The position numbers and the translations under genes were made by a program. Shown in pieces: positions 1 to 8,826 of a DNA stretch of 64,000 nt. Under the pieces are notes generated by a model. It was not told where the DNA came from. It did no database searches and worked only from the letters and a program-made list of their open reading frames with translations. Numbering within the stretch: position 1 is the stretch's first letter; the number at the start of each line of letters is the position of its first letter. The stretch comes from Mycolicibacterium sediminis (GTDB taxonomy: Bacteria > Actinomycetota > Actinomycetes > Mycobacteriales > Mycobacteriaceae), in contig NZ_AP022588.1 of NCBI RefSeq assembly GCF_010731735.1, positions 3,968,001 to 4,032,000 on the forward strand, written 5' to 3'.

Positions 1-331
1 GGGCGCCATCCGGCTCATCCATCCGCGCGAGAGTCTCTGGCGGCCACCGGTTCTCACGATGAGCGCACTGACGGGCGATGGTCTCGCCGAGCTGTGGGAC
101 ACCGTCCTCGACCATCGCCGGGTCCTGACCGAGGCGGGGGAGTTCGATGCGCGCCGACGCGCGCAGCAGGTGGAGTGGACGTGGTCGATGGTCCGCGACA
201 CCGTGCTCGACCGCGTGCTGACCCACCCCGACGTCAAGGCCATCCGCGCGGACGTCGAACGACAGGTACGCGACGGCGGGTTGACCCCCACGCTCGCCGC
301 CCGGCGGATCCTGGACGCGGCGGGACCCTGA
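1..331 (+). CDS. meaB: MeaB/ArgK GTPase, C-terminal part (cut by window edge)
   Basis: The frame is open from base 2 and ends at a TGA at 329-331, so only the last ~109 residues are present. It reads ...ESLWRPPVLTMSALTGDGL, which matches the end of the G domain and the C-terminal dimerisation helices of MeaB-type P-loop GTPases. MeaB protects and loads adenosylcobalamin onto methylmalonyl-CoA mutase. Neighbouring lipL is the same partner seen beside Rv1496 in M. tuberculosis. The Walker motifs lie outside the window, so the assignment rests on this C-terminal sequence and on synteny. Confidence 0.88.
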   Translation, partial: GAIRLIHPRESLWRPPVLTMSALTGDGLAELWDTVLDHRRVLTEAGEFDARRRAQQVEWTWSMVRDTVLDRVLTHPDVKAIRADVERQVRDGGLTPTLAARRILDAAGP

Positions 332-444
332 CTTCGTCGTCCGCGTGCGGATCGGCAACGGATTCCAGGTCCGTGCCCGCCGCCTGGCTCACGGATCGGT
401 AACGATTCGCTTCTTTGCCGGGCCCGGGTCGGTAGAGTCGAAGT

Positions 445-1737
445 GTGACCCACGCAACATTCGGGCAGCGCAACGTCGCGCTCCCGCACGGTGACCGAAG
501 CGCGCTCCCACACGGGGTGCAAGGCGTCGCGGACGTCAATTTTGGTCGGGCCGTCAAGGCCTTCTCGCGGCTGTTCCCGCATCCCCGGCTCGGCGGTGGT
601 GCGCTTGCCGTCTACCTCGACGGCGAACCCGTGGTGGACGTCTGGACGGGGTGGCAGGACCGGCGCGGCAAGCGGCACTGGAACGCAGACACCGGAGCCA
701 TGGTGTTCTCCGCGACCAAGGGCGCGGCCTCCACGGTGATCCACCGGCTCGCCGACCGCGGCCTCATCGACTACGACGCCCCGGTCGCCGACCACTGGCC
801 CGCGTTCGCCGCAAACGGCAAGGGGCGCGTGACCGTCCGCGACCTGATGCGCCACCGCGCCGGGTTGTCGCACCTGAACCGCGTGACCAAGGCCGACCTG
901 ATGGACCACCTCCTGATGGAGGAGAAGATGGCCGCCGCGCCAATGGGGCTGCTGCGTGGCCGACCGGCGTACCACGCGATCACCTATGGCTGGTTGATGT
1001 CGGGTCTGGCCCGCGCCGTCACCGGTCGCGGCATGCGCGAGCTGTTCCGCACCGAACTGGCCGAGCCTCTCGGCACCGACGGGATCCATCTCGGTAGGCC
1101 GCCCGTCGGTGCGCCCACGCAGCCGGCCCGCATCGTCGGTCCGCAGAGCGCGCTGCAGAATCCGGTGTTCAACCTGGTGGCACCGCGCCTCGCGGGTCTC
1201 CCGGTGTCCGGTGGATTCGGGTCGCTGTACTTCCCGGGTATGAAGGCGACGGTGCAGGGCGACATCCCACTGCTCGACACCGAACTGCCCGCCGCCAACG
1301 GCGTCGCGACGGCGCGGGCGCTCGCCCGGATGTACGGCGCCATCGCCAATTCCGGTGAGGTGGGCGGGACGCGGTTCCTGTCGTCGGACCTCGTCGCTCA
1401 GCTGACGGGCCGGCGCAGTCTGCATCCCGACGGCAGCCTGTTCATCCCGATGTCCTTTCACCTGGGTTACCACGGACTGCCGCTGGGCGGCCTCCTGCCG
1501 GGCTTCGGCCACGTGGGGCTGGGCGGCTCGCTCGGCTGGGCCGACCCGGCGACGGGCCTGGCCTTCGGCTTCGTTCACAACCGTCTGCTGACCCCGATGG
1601 TGGCGAGCGATCAGGCCGGTTTCGTGGCGACCGCGGCACTGATCCGGCACGGCGTGGCCAGTGCCCGTCGGCACGGACACACGCCGATCACCCCCTTCGG
1701 TGCCGCCTTCGACGACCTCGAGAGGGCCGCGGGCTAG
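445..1737 (+). CDS. lipL: Beta-lactamase-family serine esterase LipL
   Basis: 430 residues starting at GTG 445. The serine beta-lactamase/penicillin-binding-protein fold is shown by the SxxK motif Ser89-Ala-Thr-Lys92 (FSATKG), in which Ser is the nucleophile and Lys the general base. Later conserved blocks include YHAITYGWLMSGLARAVTG and GFGHVGLGGSLGW, which occur in the LipL/EstB type of carboxylesterase. Such enzymes hydrolyse short-chain esters rather than beta-lactams. No signal peptide is evident. It lies 113 bases after meaB, as Rv1497 follows Rv1496, and is followed by a strong hairpin that should end the transcript. Confidence 0.9.
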   Translation: MTHATFGQRNVALPHGDRSALPHGVQGVADVNFGRAVKAFSRLFPHPRLGGGALAVYLDGEPVVDVWTGWQDRRGKRHWNADTGAMVFSATKGAASTVIHRLADRGLIDYDAPVADHWPAFAANGKGRVTVRDLMRHRAGLSHLNRVTKADLMDHLLMEEKMAAAPMGLLRGRPAYHAITYGWLMSGLARAVTGRGMRELFRTELAEPLGTDGIHLGRPPVGAPTQPARIVGPQSALQNPVFNLVAPRLAGLPVSGGFGSLYFPGMKATVQGDIPLLDTELPAANGVATARALARMYGAIANSGEVGGTRFLSSDLVAQLTGRRSLHPDGSLFIPMSFHLGYHGLPLGGLLPGFGHVGLGGSLGWADPATGLAFGFVHNRLLTPMVASDQAGFVATAALIRHGVASARRHGHTPITPFGAAFDDLERAAG

Positions 1738-1752
1738 CGTTTCCCGAAACTG

Positions 1753-1777
1753 CGCGGACACGTACGGTGTCCGCGCT
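1753..1777 (+). terminator. Hairpin terminator after lipL
   Basis: A perfect 10-bp inverted repeat (GCGCGGACAC, 5-base loop, GTGTCCGCGC) starts 15 bases after the lipL stop. It is followed by TATTTCGTT rather than a clean T tract, as is usual for actinobacterial intrinsic terminators. It separates lipL from the lipid locus. Confidence 0.65.
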
Positions 1778-2220
1778 ATTTCGTTGCAACGCACTTGTTC
1801 TGGGCTTGAACCGTCGTCTCGGTACGGTTTGCCACCCGTGATCCAACGATTCGTTTGAAGCCCCCGGCGTCGGCCACCGGCCCGCGGTCGAGGCGCCCCG
1901 TCGGCGTTGCCAAAAAGGCGTTCCAAGCGGCCGGTGCCTCGTGCCGGGCTATGTACCGACCAGATCCACTGGCGAAAACCAAGAACCCTCGTATCCAGGT
2001 CCCGGGTCGTACTTCCGGAGCGTCGTAATACTGTGGCAAACCAAAGACAGTCGGTGACATCGGTCCACCGCGTGCGGCAAAAGTCGACGAGACGACTGAT
2101 TCATGTATCAGCTAAGTAATTTGCTATGAATTGCGATCACAAATAATTGTGTACGATCCCCAGATGGACGCGGACGTCAATTCTTCCGTGTTGACGCAGG
2201 TCAGACACGCCATGTGGTAT

Positions 2221-2239
2221 GCGCCAGAAATTCTGGCGC
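2221..2239. promoter_or_regulatory. Perfect 19-bp palindrome, candidate operator
   Basis: GCGCCAGAA, one central A, then TTCTGGCGC: a perfect 9-bp inverted repeat. It sits where the -35 region would be for a -10 candidate TAACCT at 2248-2253. An imperfect relative lies at 2268-2285. The regulator is unknown. Confidence 0.5.
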
Positions 2240-2267
2240 CCGACGTGTAACCTTTCCGCCGAGCAAA

Positions 2268-2285
2268 GGCGCCAATAATTGCGCC
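2268..2285. promoter_or_regulatory. Imperfect second palindrome, candidate operator
   Basis: GGCG-C-CAAT-A-ATTG-CGCC is an inverted repeat with one bulged base. It shares the GCGCCA half-site of the palindrome centred at 2230; the centres are 47 bp apart. It would fall just downstream of the inferred transcription start. Confidence 0.35.
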
Positions 2286-2473
2286 CAAGTAGATTTGCCG
2301 CACGGATGGTTGAGTGGCAGGTTGGGTGCGTGACGTTTCGGGCGTAATCGGGGCGGTGACGACGAGGAATGGGGTAGCGGTGCAATCGTGCGGCTAATTG
2401 CGTCGTCGACGCCGGTGGGGCACACAGCATCGATTCGGGGTCGTGACACCGTCCGTGAAAGAGGTTGAGATTC

Positions 2474-5400
2474 GTGGTTGAGACACCGGTCGCTCCCGTC
2501 GCCGTCGTAGGCATGGCATGCCGGCTTCCTGGGGCGATCGATTCGCCGGCAGGCATGTGGGCGGCCCTGCTCCGTGGAGACGACACGGTCACCGAGGTGC
2601 CGCTGGACCGGTGGGACGCCGAGGAGTACTTCGACCCCGAGCCTGGCGTTCCCGGACGGTCCGTCTCCAAGTGGGGGGCGTTCCTCTCCGACGTCGCCGG
2701 CTTCGACGCCGACTTCTTCAACATCAGCGAGCGCGAGGCCACCGCGATCGACCCGCAGCACCGACTGCTCCTGGAGACCTCGTGGGAGGCCGTCGAGCAC
2801 GCCGGCATCGACCCGGCGGCGCTGGCGGATTCACTGACCGGCGTCTTCATGGGCATGACCCACGCCGACTACCAGCTGCTGGCCGCGGACGCGCATGCGG
2901 TCGAAGGGCCCTACGGCTTCACCGGCAACAACTTCAGCCTCGCGTCGGGACGCATCGCCTACCACCTCGGCGTGCACGGACCCGCGTTCACCGTGGACTC
3001 GGCGTGCTCGTCGAGCCTGCTCGCCGTGCACATGGCGTGCCGCAGCCTCAACGACGGCGAGAGCGACCTCGCCCTGGCCGGCGGCGTGTCGATCATGCTG
3101 GAGCCACGCAAGATGTCGTCCGGCTCGGCGCAGGGGATGCTCTCGCCGACGGGCCGGTGCCATGCGTTCGACGTGAACGCCGACGGCTTCGTCAGCGGTG
3201 AGGGCGCGGCGGTCGTCCTGCTCAAGCGCCTCGACGACGCGCTGGCAGCGGGCGATCCGGTCCTCGCCGTCATCCGGGGCACCGCGGCCAACCAGGACGG
3301 GCGCACCGTCAACATCGCCGTGCCGTCCCGCACCGCGCAGGCCGTCGTCTACCGCGCGGCGCTCGCCGCAGGCGACGTCGACCCCGCCACGATCGGCATG
3401 GTCGAGGCGCACGGCACCGGAACGCCGGTGGGCGACCCGATCGAGTACGCGAGCCTCGCCGAGGTGTACGGCACGGCGGGCCCGTGCGCGCTCGGCTCCG
3501 CCAAGACCAACTTCGGCCACGGACAGTCCGCGTCGGGTGCGATCGGCCTGATCAAGGCCGTGCTCGCCCTGCAACACGGGACCGTGCCGAAGAACCTGCA
3601 CCACACCGAGATGCCCGCCGAGATGGCCGCGATCGAGACCAACCTGTTCGTGCCCCGGGAGAACGCGCCGTGGCCCGTCACCGGTGGCCATCCTCGTCGC
3701 GCCGCGGTGTCGTCCTACGGGTTGTCCGGCACCAACGTGCACGCGGTCCTCGAGGCTGCGCCGGAGGGTCGGTCGACGCGCACCGTCGAGCCGACCGCGC
3801 GCCCGGATGCCGCGTCGGGCATCCGGCTGTTCCCGCTGTCCGCCACGTCGGCCGTCGAACTGCGCCGCACCGCCGGGCGGCTCGCGGACTGGGTCTCGGC
3901 ACGCGAGACCGGACCCGACACCGAACTCGCCGATCTGGCGTACACGCTCGCGCGCCGTCGCGCGCACCGCCCGGTGCGCACGGTGGTCATGGCCGGTGAC
4001 CGGGCCGAACTGATCGCCGCGCTGCGCGCCGTCGCCGATGGGGACGACCCCGTCGAACCCGCGGTGGCCACGGGCGACCGGGGACCCGTGTGGGTGTTCT
4101 CCGGCCAGGGCTCGCAGTGGGCGTCGATGGGTGCGGAACTGCTCTCGACCGAACCCGCGTTCGCCGCCGCCGTCGCCGAGATCGAACCGTTGATCGCCGC
4201 GGAGTCCGGCTTCTCCGTCACCGCGGCGATGTCCGACCCCGACGTGGTGACCGGCATCGGACGGGTTCAGCCGACGATCTTCGCGGTCCAGGTGGCGCTC
4301 GCCGCGGCGATGACGTCGTACGGCGTGACCCCGGGGGCCGTGATCGGGCACTCGATGGGCGAGGCAGCGGCAGCCGTCGTCTCCGGGGCGCTGTCCCTCG
4401 TCGACGGCGTGAAGGTCATCTGCCGCCGCTCCCGACTCATGGAGACGGTCGCCGGCTCGGGTGCCATGGCATCGGTCGAACTACCGGCCCAGCAGGTGCT
4501 CTCCGAACTCGCCGCACGTGGCGTCGCCGACGTCGTGCTGTCGGTCGTCGCGTCGCCGCAGTCCGCCGTCGTCGGCGGGGCCAAGGAAGCCATCCGGGCG
4601 CTCGTCGCCGAATGGGATGCGCGCGGCGTCATGGCCCGCGAGATCGCCGTCGACGTCGCGTCGCACACCCCGCAGGTCGACCCGATCCTCGACGACCTGA
4701 CCGAGGCGCTCGAGGACCTCGAGCCGAGGGAGCCCGAGGTCCCGTACTACTCGGCCACGCTCTACGACCCGCGCGATCCCGCGGACTTCGACGCGTACTA
4801 CTGGTCGGACAACCTGCGGCATGCGGTGCGCTTCTCCGCCGCCGTACAGGCCGCACTGGAGGACGGCTTCCGGGTGTTCGGCGAACTGTCCCCGCACCCG
4901 GTGCTCACCCACGCCGTGGACCAGAACGGTCGCGCCCTCGACGTGACACTGGCCGCCCTGGCGAGCGTGCGCCGCGAGCAGCGGCTCCCCAACGGGCTGC
5001 GCGACTTCGTCGCCGACCTGCACCGCGCGGGTGCCGCCCTCGACTACTCGGTGGCCTGGCCCGACGGCGACCTGGTCGATGCGCCGCTGCCCACGTGGAC
5101 GCACGCCCACCTCATGCTGACCCGCGACGACCAGGGCCACAACGCGGCCACCGTCGCGGTGCACCCGCTGCTCGGCGCGCACGTCCGACTCCCCGAGGAG
5201 CCGGAACGCCACGTCTGGCAGTCCGAGGTCGGCACCGACGCGCAGCCGTGGCTCGGCGACCACCGGGTCCACGACGTGGCGGCCCTGCCCGGCGCCGCGT
5301 ACTGCGAGATCGCCCTGGCCGCGGCACGTCAGGTCCTCGGCGACGCGTCCTCGGTGCACGACGTCGCGTTCGACCAGATGCTGCTCCTGGAGGAGCAGAC

Positions 5401-8400
5401 GCCGCTGTCCGCGGTGGCGTCGACGACCCCCACCGGCGACGTCGAACTGGTGGTCAAGACCCACCGGGACGGCGAGGAGGTCCAGCGTGCGACCGCGGTA
5501 CTGCGGCCCGCCGACGGTGCCGACGCGCCGGCGGCCTACGACGTCGACGCCCTGCTCGCGGCGCACCCGTCGACCGTGGAGGGTTCGGCTCTGCGCGACT
5601 TCTACGCCGCCCGCGGCATCGGCTACGGCGCCGCCTTCGGTGGTCTGACGGCCGCCCACGTCGCGGAGGGCCCGACCGCGTCGGTGCTCGCCGAGGTGTC
5701 GCTGCCCGGCTCGATCCGGTCCCAGCAGGGCGCGTTCACCGCCCATCCCGCGCTGCTCGACGCCTGCTTCCAGGCGGTCGGGGCGCACCCCGACCTGTTC
5801 TCGGACACCAGCGGTGCCCTGCTACTGCCGCTCGGCGTCCGCGAACTCCGGGCGTACTCGTCGACCCGCAACGCGCGCTACTGCTACGTGCGGCTGACCA
5901 GCACCCGACCCACCCAGGTCGAGGCCGACCTCGACGTCCTCGACGACGCGGGCGCGGTGCTGCTGACGGTCACCGGGCTGCGGCTCGGGACCGGCGTCTC
6001 GGAGGAGGGCCAGCGCGACCGGCGCCTCAACGAGCGTCTCCTGACCATCGACTGGCGCCGCCAGGAGGCCCCGGTGGCGGAGGTCGTCCGGGCGGCCACC
6101 TGGCTGGTGCTCGCGACGAGCGACGCCGACCCGTTCGCCGGTGAACTCGCCGACGTCCTCGCGGCCGGCGAGGTGGACGTCGCCACGCTCACCTGGCCCG
6201 TCGACGGTGACCACCGGGCGACCGAGGAACTGGTCCGGGGTGCCCTGGTCGCGCGCCAGCACACGGGCATCGTCCTCGTCGAGTCGCCCGGGGACGCCCG
6301 CGATCCGGTCGGCCGGGGTGCCGAGCACGTGCGCCACCTGGTCCGCATCGCCAAGGTGCTGCCCGACGTCCCCGGCGAATCGCCGCGGCTGTACGTCGTC
6401 ACCCGGAACGCGCAGACGGTGCTCTCCGGCGAGGTGCCCGACCTCGCGCAGGGTGGCCTGCGCGGGCTGGTCCGCGTGATCGGCATGGAACACCCCTCGA
6501 TCAGGCCCACCCAGATCGACGTCGACGACACCACCGGTGCCGACCTCGTCGGCGCGGAACTGCTGTCCGGCACCGACGAGGACGAGACGGCCTGGCGCGA
6601 CGGCCAGTACTACACCGCGCGCCTCAACGTCACGCCGCTGCAGGCCGAGGAGCGGCACACCACCGTGGTCCATCCCGAGCGGGACGGGATGCGACTGCAG
6701 ATCCGCACCCCGGGTGACCTGCAGTCCGCCGAACTGGTGGCGTATCGGCGCACGCCGCCCGGACCGGGACAGATCGAGGTCGCCGTGTCGGCGTCCAACC
6801 TGAACTTCGCCGACGTGCTCGTCGCCTACGGCCGATACCCCTCCTTCGAGGGTCGGCTGCCGCAGCTCGGCGCCGACTTCGCCGGCGTGGTGACCGCGGT
6901 CGGCGCCGGTGTCACCGGTCACGCGATCGGCGACCGGGTCGCGGGCATCTCGGCGACGGGCGCGTGGTGCACCTTCGTCACGTGCGACGCCAACCTGGCC
7001 GTCCGCATCCCGGACGACCTCCCCGACGCCACCGCCGCCGCGGTGCCCAGCGCACACGCCACCGCCTGGTACTCGCTGCACGACCTCGCGAGGATCGGCA
7101 AGGGCGACAAGGTCCTGATCCACTCCGCCACGGGTGGCGTCGGACAGGCCGCCGTGGCCATCGCCCAGGCGGCCGGAGCCGAGATCTTCGCCACCGCAGG
7201 CAGTCCCGAACGTCGGGCGATGCTGGCGGACATGGGCATCGAGCACGTCTACGACTCCCGCACGGTCGAGTTCGCCGACCAGATCCGCCGCGACACCGAC
7301 GGCTACGGCGTGGACGTCGTGCTGAACTCGCTGCCCGGCGCCGCCCAGCAGGCGGGTCTGGAACTGCTGACCTTCGGCGGCCGCTTCGTCGAGATCGGCA
7401 AGCGGGACATCTACGGTGACACGAAGATGGGCCTGTTCCCGTTCCGCCGCAACCTGTCCTTCTACGCGGTCGACCTCGCACTGCTGATGCTGATCACGCC
7501 CGACACGCTGCGGAACCTGCTCGAGGTGGTCTACCGGCAGATCGCCGACGGCGTCCTGCCGCCGCCGCAGACAACGCACTACCCGCTGGCCAACGCCGCC
7601 AATGCGATTCGTGCCATGGGCGCGGCCGAACACACCGGCAAGCTGGTGCTCGACGTGCCCCGGGCGGGTCAGTACGCCGCCGTCGTGCCCGCCGACCAGG
7701 CACCCGCGTTCCGCTGGGATGGCGCCTACGTCGTCACCGGCGGCCTCGGCGGACTGGGACTGTTCCTGGCCGAGGGGATGGCCGCGGCCGGATGCGGCCG
7801 CATCGTCCTCAACGGACGGTCGGCTCCGTCGCCGGATGCGTTGCGCGCCATCGAGGGGATCCGGGCCACGGGCACCGAGGTCGAGGTCGAGTTGGGCGAC
7901 GTGTCCACCGCGGCCACCGCGGGCCGGTTGGTCGGGGTGGCGACGGCGACGGGCCTACCGCTGCGCGGTGTGCTGCACGCCGCCGCCGTCATCGAGGACG
8001 CGACGCTGGGCAACATCACCGACGACCTGATCGACCGGGACTGGGCGCCGAAGGCGTTGGGGGCGTGGCGTCTGCACGAGGCGACCGCCACGGCGTCGCT
8101 GGACTGGTTCTGCCTGTTCTCCTCCGCGGCCGCGATGGTCGGGTCGCCGGGGCAGGGCGCGTACGCCGCGGCCAACAGCTGGCTCGACTCGTTCGCCCGG
8201 TGGCGCCGCGCGAACGGCAAGCCCGCACAGGTCGTCGCCTGGGGTGCGTGGGCCGAGATCGGTGCGGGTCAGGCCATGGCCGGCAACGACGGCATGGCCA
8301 TCGACCCGGCCGACGGCGCCTACGCGTTCGACACGCTGATGCGGCACACGCGCGTCTACAGCGGGTACGCCCCCGTCGCCGGTGCGGCGTGGCTGACCGC

Positions 8401-8767
8401 CTTCGCTCAGACCACCCCGTTCGCGGAGGCGTTCGCCTCGATCGGGGCCGATCGGTCGGGCTCGAGCGAGTTCCTCGAGGAACTGCGCCTGCTGCCGCGC
8501 GAGGACTGGCCGGCGCGGATACGCCGGCTGATCTCCGAGGAGATGAGCCTGATCCTGCGGCGCTCGGTCGACGCGGACCGGCCGCTGTCGGAGTACGGCC
8601 TCGACTCGCTGGGCACGCTCGAACTGCGCACCCGGTTGGAGTCGGAGACCGGGGTGCGGATCGGATCCACGGACGTCACGACCGTGCGTGCTCTCGCCGA
8701 GCGGTTGAGCGAGACCATCGCCGCGGAGATGAACCTCGACGGCGAGACGGCAGCGGTGCCGTCATGA
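2474..8767 (+). CDS. MAS/Pks5-type iterative reducing type I polyketide synthase
   Basis: About 2097 residues, with all domains of mycocerosic-acid-synthase-type enzymes and no thioesterase. KS covers ~8-430 with Cys178, His313 and His349. AT covers ~535-830 with Ser627 (GHSMG) and a VASH motif that predicts methylmalonyl-CoA. DH spans ~895-1170, followed by a linker. ER (~1410-1735) has GGVGQAAVAIAQAAG for NADPH. KR (~1750-1940) has TGGLGGLG. ACP carries Ser2045 (GLDSL). The expected product is a fully reduced, methyl-branched fatty chain, released by a PapA-type acyltransferase. GTG 2474 is preferred because AAAGAGG lies about 10 bases upstream; TTG 2465 is also possible. The position after lipL matches pks5 of tubercle bacilli, but the exact orthologue is not certain. 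Confidence 0.93.
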   Translation: MVETPVAPVAVVGMACRLPGAIDSPAGMWAALLRGDDTVTEVPLDRWDAEEYFDPEPGVPGRSVSKWGAFLSDVAGFDADFFNISEREATAIDPQHRLLLETSWEAVEHAGIDPAALADSLTGVFMGMTHADYQLLAADAHAVEGPYGFTGNNFSLASGRIAYHLGVHGPAFTVDSACSSSLLAVHMACRSLNDGESDLALAGGVSIMLEPRKMSSGSAQGMLSPTGRCHAFDVNADGFVSGEGAAVVLLKRLDDALAAGDPVLAVIRGTAANQDGRTVNIAVPSRTAQAVVYRAALAAGDVDPATIGMVEAHGTGTPVGDPIEYASLAEVYGTAGPCALGSAKTNFGHGQSASGAIGLIKAVLALQHGTVPKNLHHTEMPAEMAAIETNLFVPRENAPWPVTGGHPRRAAVSSYGLSGTNVHAVLEAAPEGRSTRTVEPTARPDAASGIRLFPLSATSAVELRRTAGRLADWVSARETGPDTELADLAYTLARRRAHRPVRTVVMAGDRAELIAALRAVADGDDPVEPAVATGDRGPVWVFSGQGSQWASMGAELLSTEPAFAAAVAEIEPLIAAESGFSVTAAMSDPDVVTGIGRVQPTIFAVQVALAAAMTSYGVTPGAVIGHSMGEAAAAVVSGALSLVDGVKVICRRSRLMETVAGSGAMASVELPAQQVLSELAARGVADVVLSVVASPQSAVVGGAKEAIRALVAEWDARGVMAREIAVDVASHTPQVDPILDDLTEALEDLEPREPEVPYYSATLYDPRDPADFDAYYWSDNLRHAVRFSAAVQAALEDGFRVFGELSPHPVLTHAVDQNGRALDVTLAALASVRREQRLPNGLRDFVADLHRAGAALDYSVAWPDGDLVDAPLPTWTHAHLMLTRDDQGHNAATVAVHPLLGAHVRLPEEPERHVWQSEVGTDAQPWLGDHRVHDVAALPGAAYCEIALAAARQVLGDASSVHDVAFDQMLLLEEQTPLSAVASTTPTGDVELVVKTHRDGEEVQRATAVLRPADGADAPAAYDVDALLAAHPSTVEGSALRDFYAARGIGYGAAFGGLTAAHVAEGPTASVLAEVSLPGSIRSQQGAFTAHPALLDACFQAVGAHPDLFSDTSGALLLPLGVRELRAYSSTRNARYCYVRLTSTRPTQVEADLDVLDDAGAVLLTVTGLRLGTGVSEEGQRDRRLNERLLTIDWRRQEAPVAEVVRAATWLVLATSDADPFAGELADVLAAGEVDVATLTWPVDGDHRATEELVRGALVARQHTGIVLVESPGDARDPVGRGAEHVRHLVRIAKVLPDVPGESPRLYVVTRNAQTVLSGEVPDLAQGGLRGLVRVIGMEHPSIRPTQIDVDDTTGADLVGAELLSGTDEDETAWRDGQYYTARLNVTPLQAEERHTTVVHPERDGMRLQIRTPGDLQSAELVAYRRTPPGPGQIEVAVSASNLNFADVLVAYGRYPSFEGRLPQLGADFAGVVTAVGAGVTGHAIGDRVAGISATGAWCTFVTCDANLAVRIPDDLPDATAAAVPSAHATAWYSLHDLARIGKGDKVLIHSATGGVGQAAVAIAQAAGAEIFATAGSPERRAMLADMGIEHVYDSRTVEFADQIRRDTDGYGVDVVLNSLPGAAQQAGLELLTFGGRFVEIGKRDIYGDTKMGLFPFRRNLSFYAVDLALLMLITPDTLRNLLEVVYRQIADGVLPPPQTTHYPLANAANAIRAMGAAEHTGKLVLDVPRAGQYAAVVPADQAPAFRWDGAYVVTGGLGGLGLFLAEGMAAAGCGRIVLNGRSAPSPDALRAIEGIRATGTEVEVELGDVSTAATAGRLVGVATATGLPLRGVLHAAAVIEDATLGNITDDLIDRDWAPKALGAWRLHEATATASLDWFCLFSSAAAMVGSPGQGAYAAANSWLDSFARWRRANGKPAQVVAWGAWAEIGAGQAMAGNDGMAIDPADGAYAFDTLMRHTRVYSGYAPVAGAAWLTAFAQTTPFAEAFASIGADRSGSSEFLEELRLLPREDWPARIRRLISEEMSLILRRSVDADRPLSEYGLDSLGTLELRTRLESETGVRIGSTDVTTVRALAERLSETIAAEMNLDGETAAVPS

Positions 8768-8826
8768 CCATCCATTCGGCGCCGACGACGTCGCTCATCC
8801 AGACACGGCGGGCAGGGGACCTCTGA
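8764..8826 (+). CDS. 20-residue bridging ORF between pks and papA
   Basis: ATG 8764 overlaps the polyketide synthase stop (ATGA). The frame runs 20 codons (MTIHSAPTTSLIQTRRAGDL) and its TGA abuts the papA ATG directly (TGAATG). No family is recognised. The exact start-stop junctions on both sides suggest a translational relay that couples pks and papA expression. It could also be chance, since the spacer is only 59 bases. Confidence 0.35.
   Translation: MTIHSAPTTSLIQTRRAGDL

Larger units (their letters stand above)
1778..2473. other. Long non-coding region upstream of the polyketide synthase
   Basis: About 700 bases without a convincing gene. The open frames here have neither family resemblance nor ribosome-binding sites. 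The stretch 2095-2160 is notably AT-rich for this genome and contains short inverted repeats (CTGAT/ATCAG at 2096-2111, CACAA/TTGTG at 2138-2151). Two related palindromes at 2221-2239 and 2268-2285 flank a TANNNT -10 candidate (TAACCT, 2248-2253). If that promoter is used, the polyketide synthase mRNA has a leader of about 210 bases. This is probably the main control region of the lipid locus. Confidence 0.55.

Noticed and set aside
2137..2856. Open frames on either strand in and around the PKS upstream region
   Set aside because: They run into the PKS coding sequence antisense, lack ribosome sites and show no conserved domain.
5822..7633. 603-codon open frame on the minus strand inside the PKS gene
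   Set aside because: Antisense shadow created by high GC at third positions. Its translation is Arg/Gly/Val-rich with no domain, while the plus strand has clear PKS domains.
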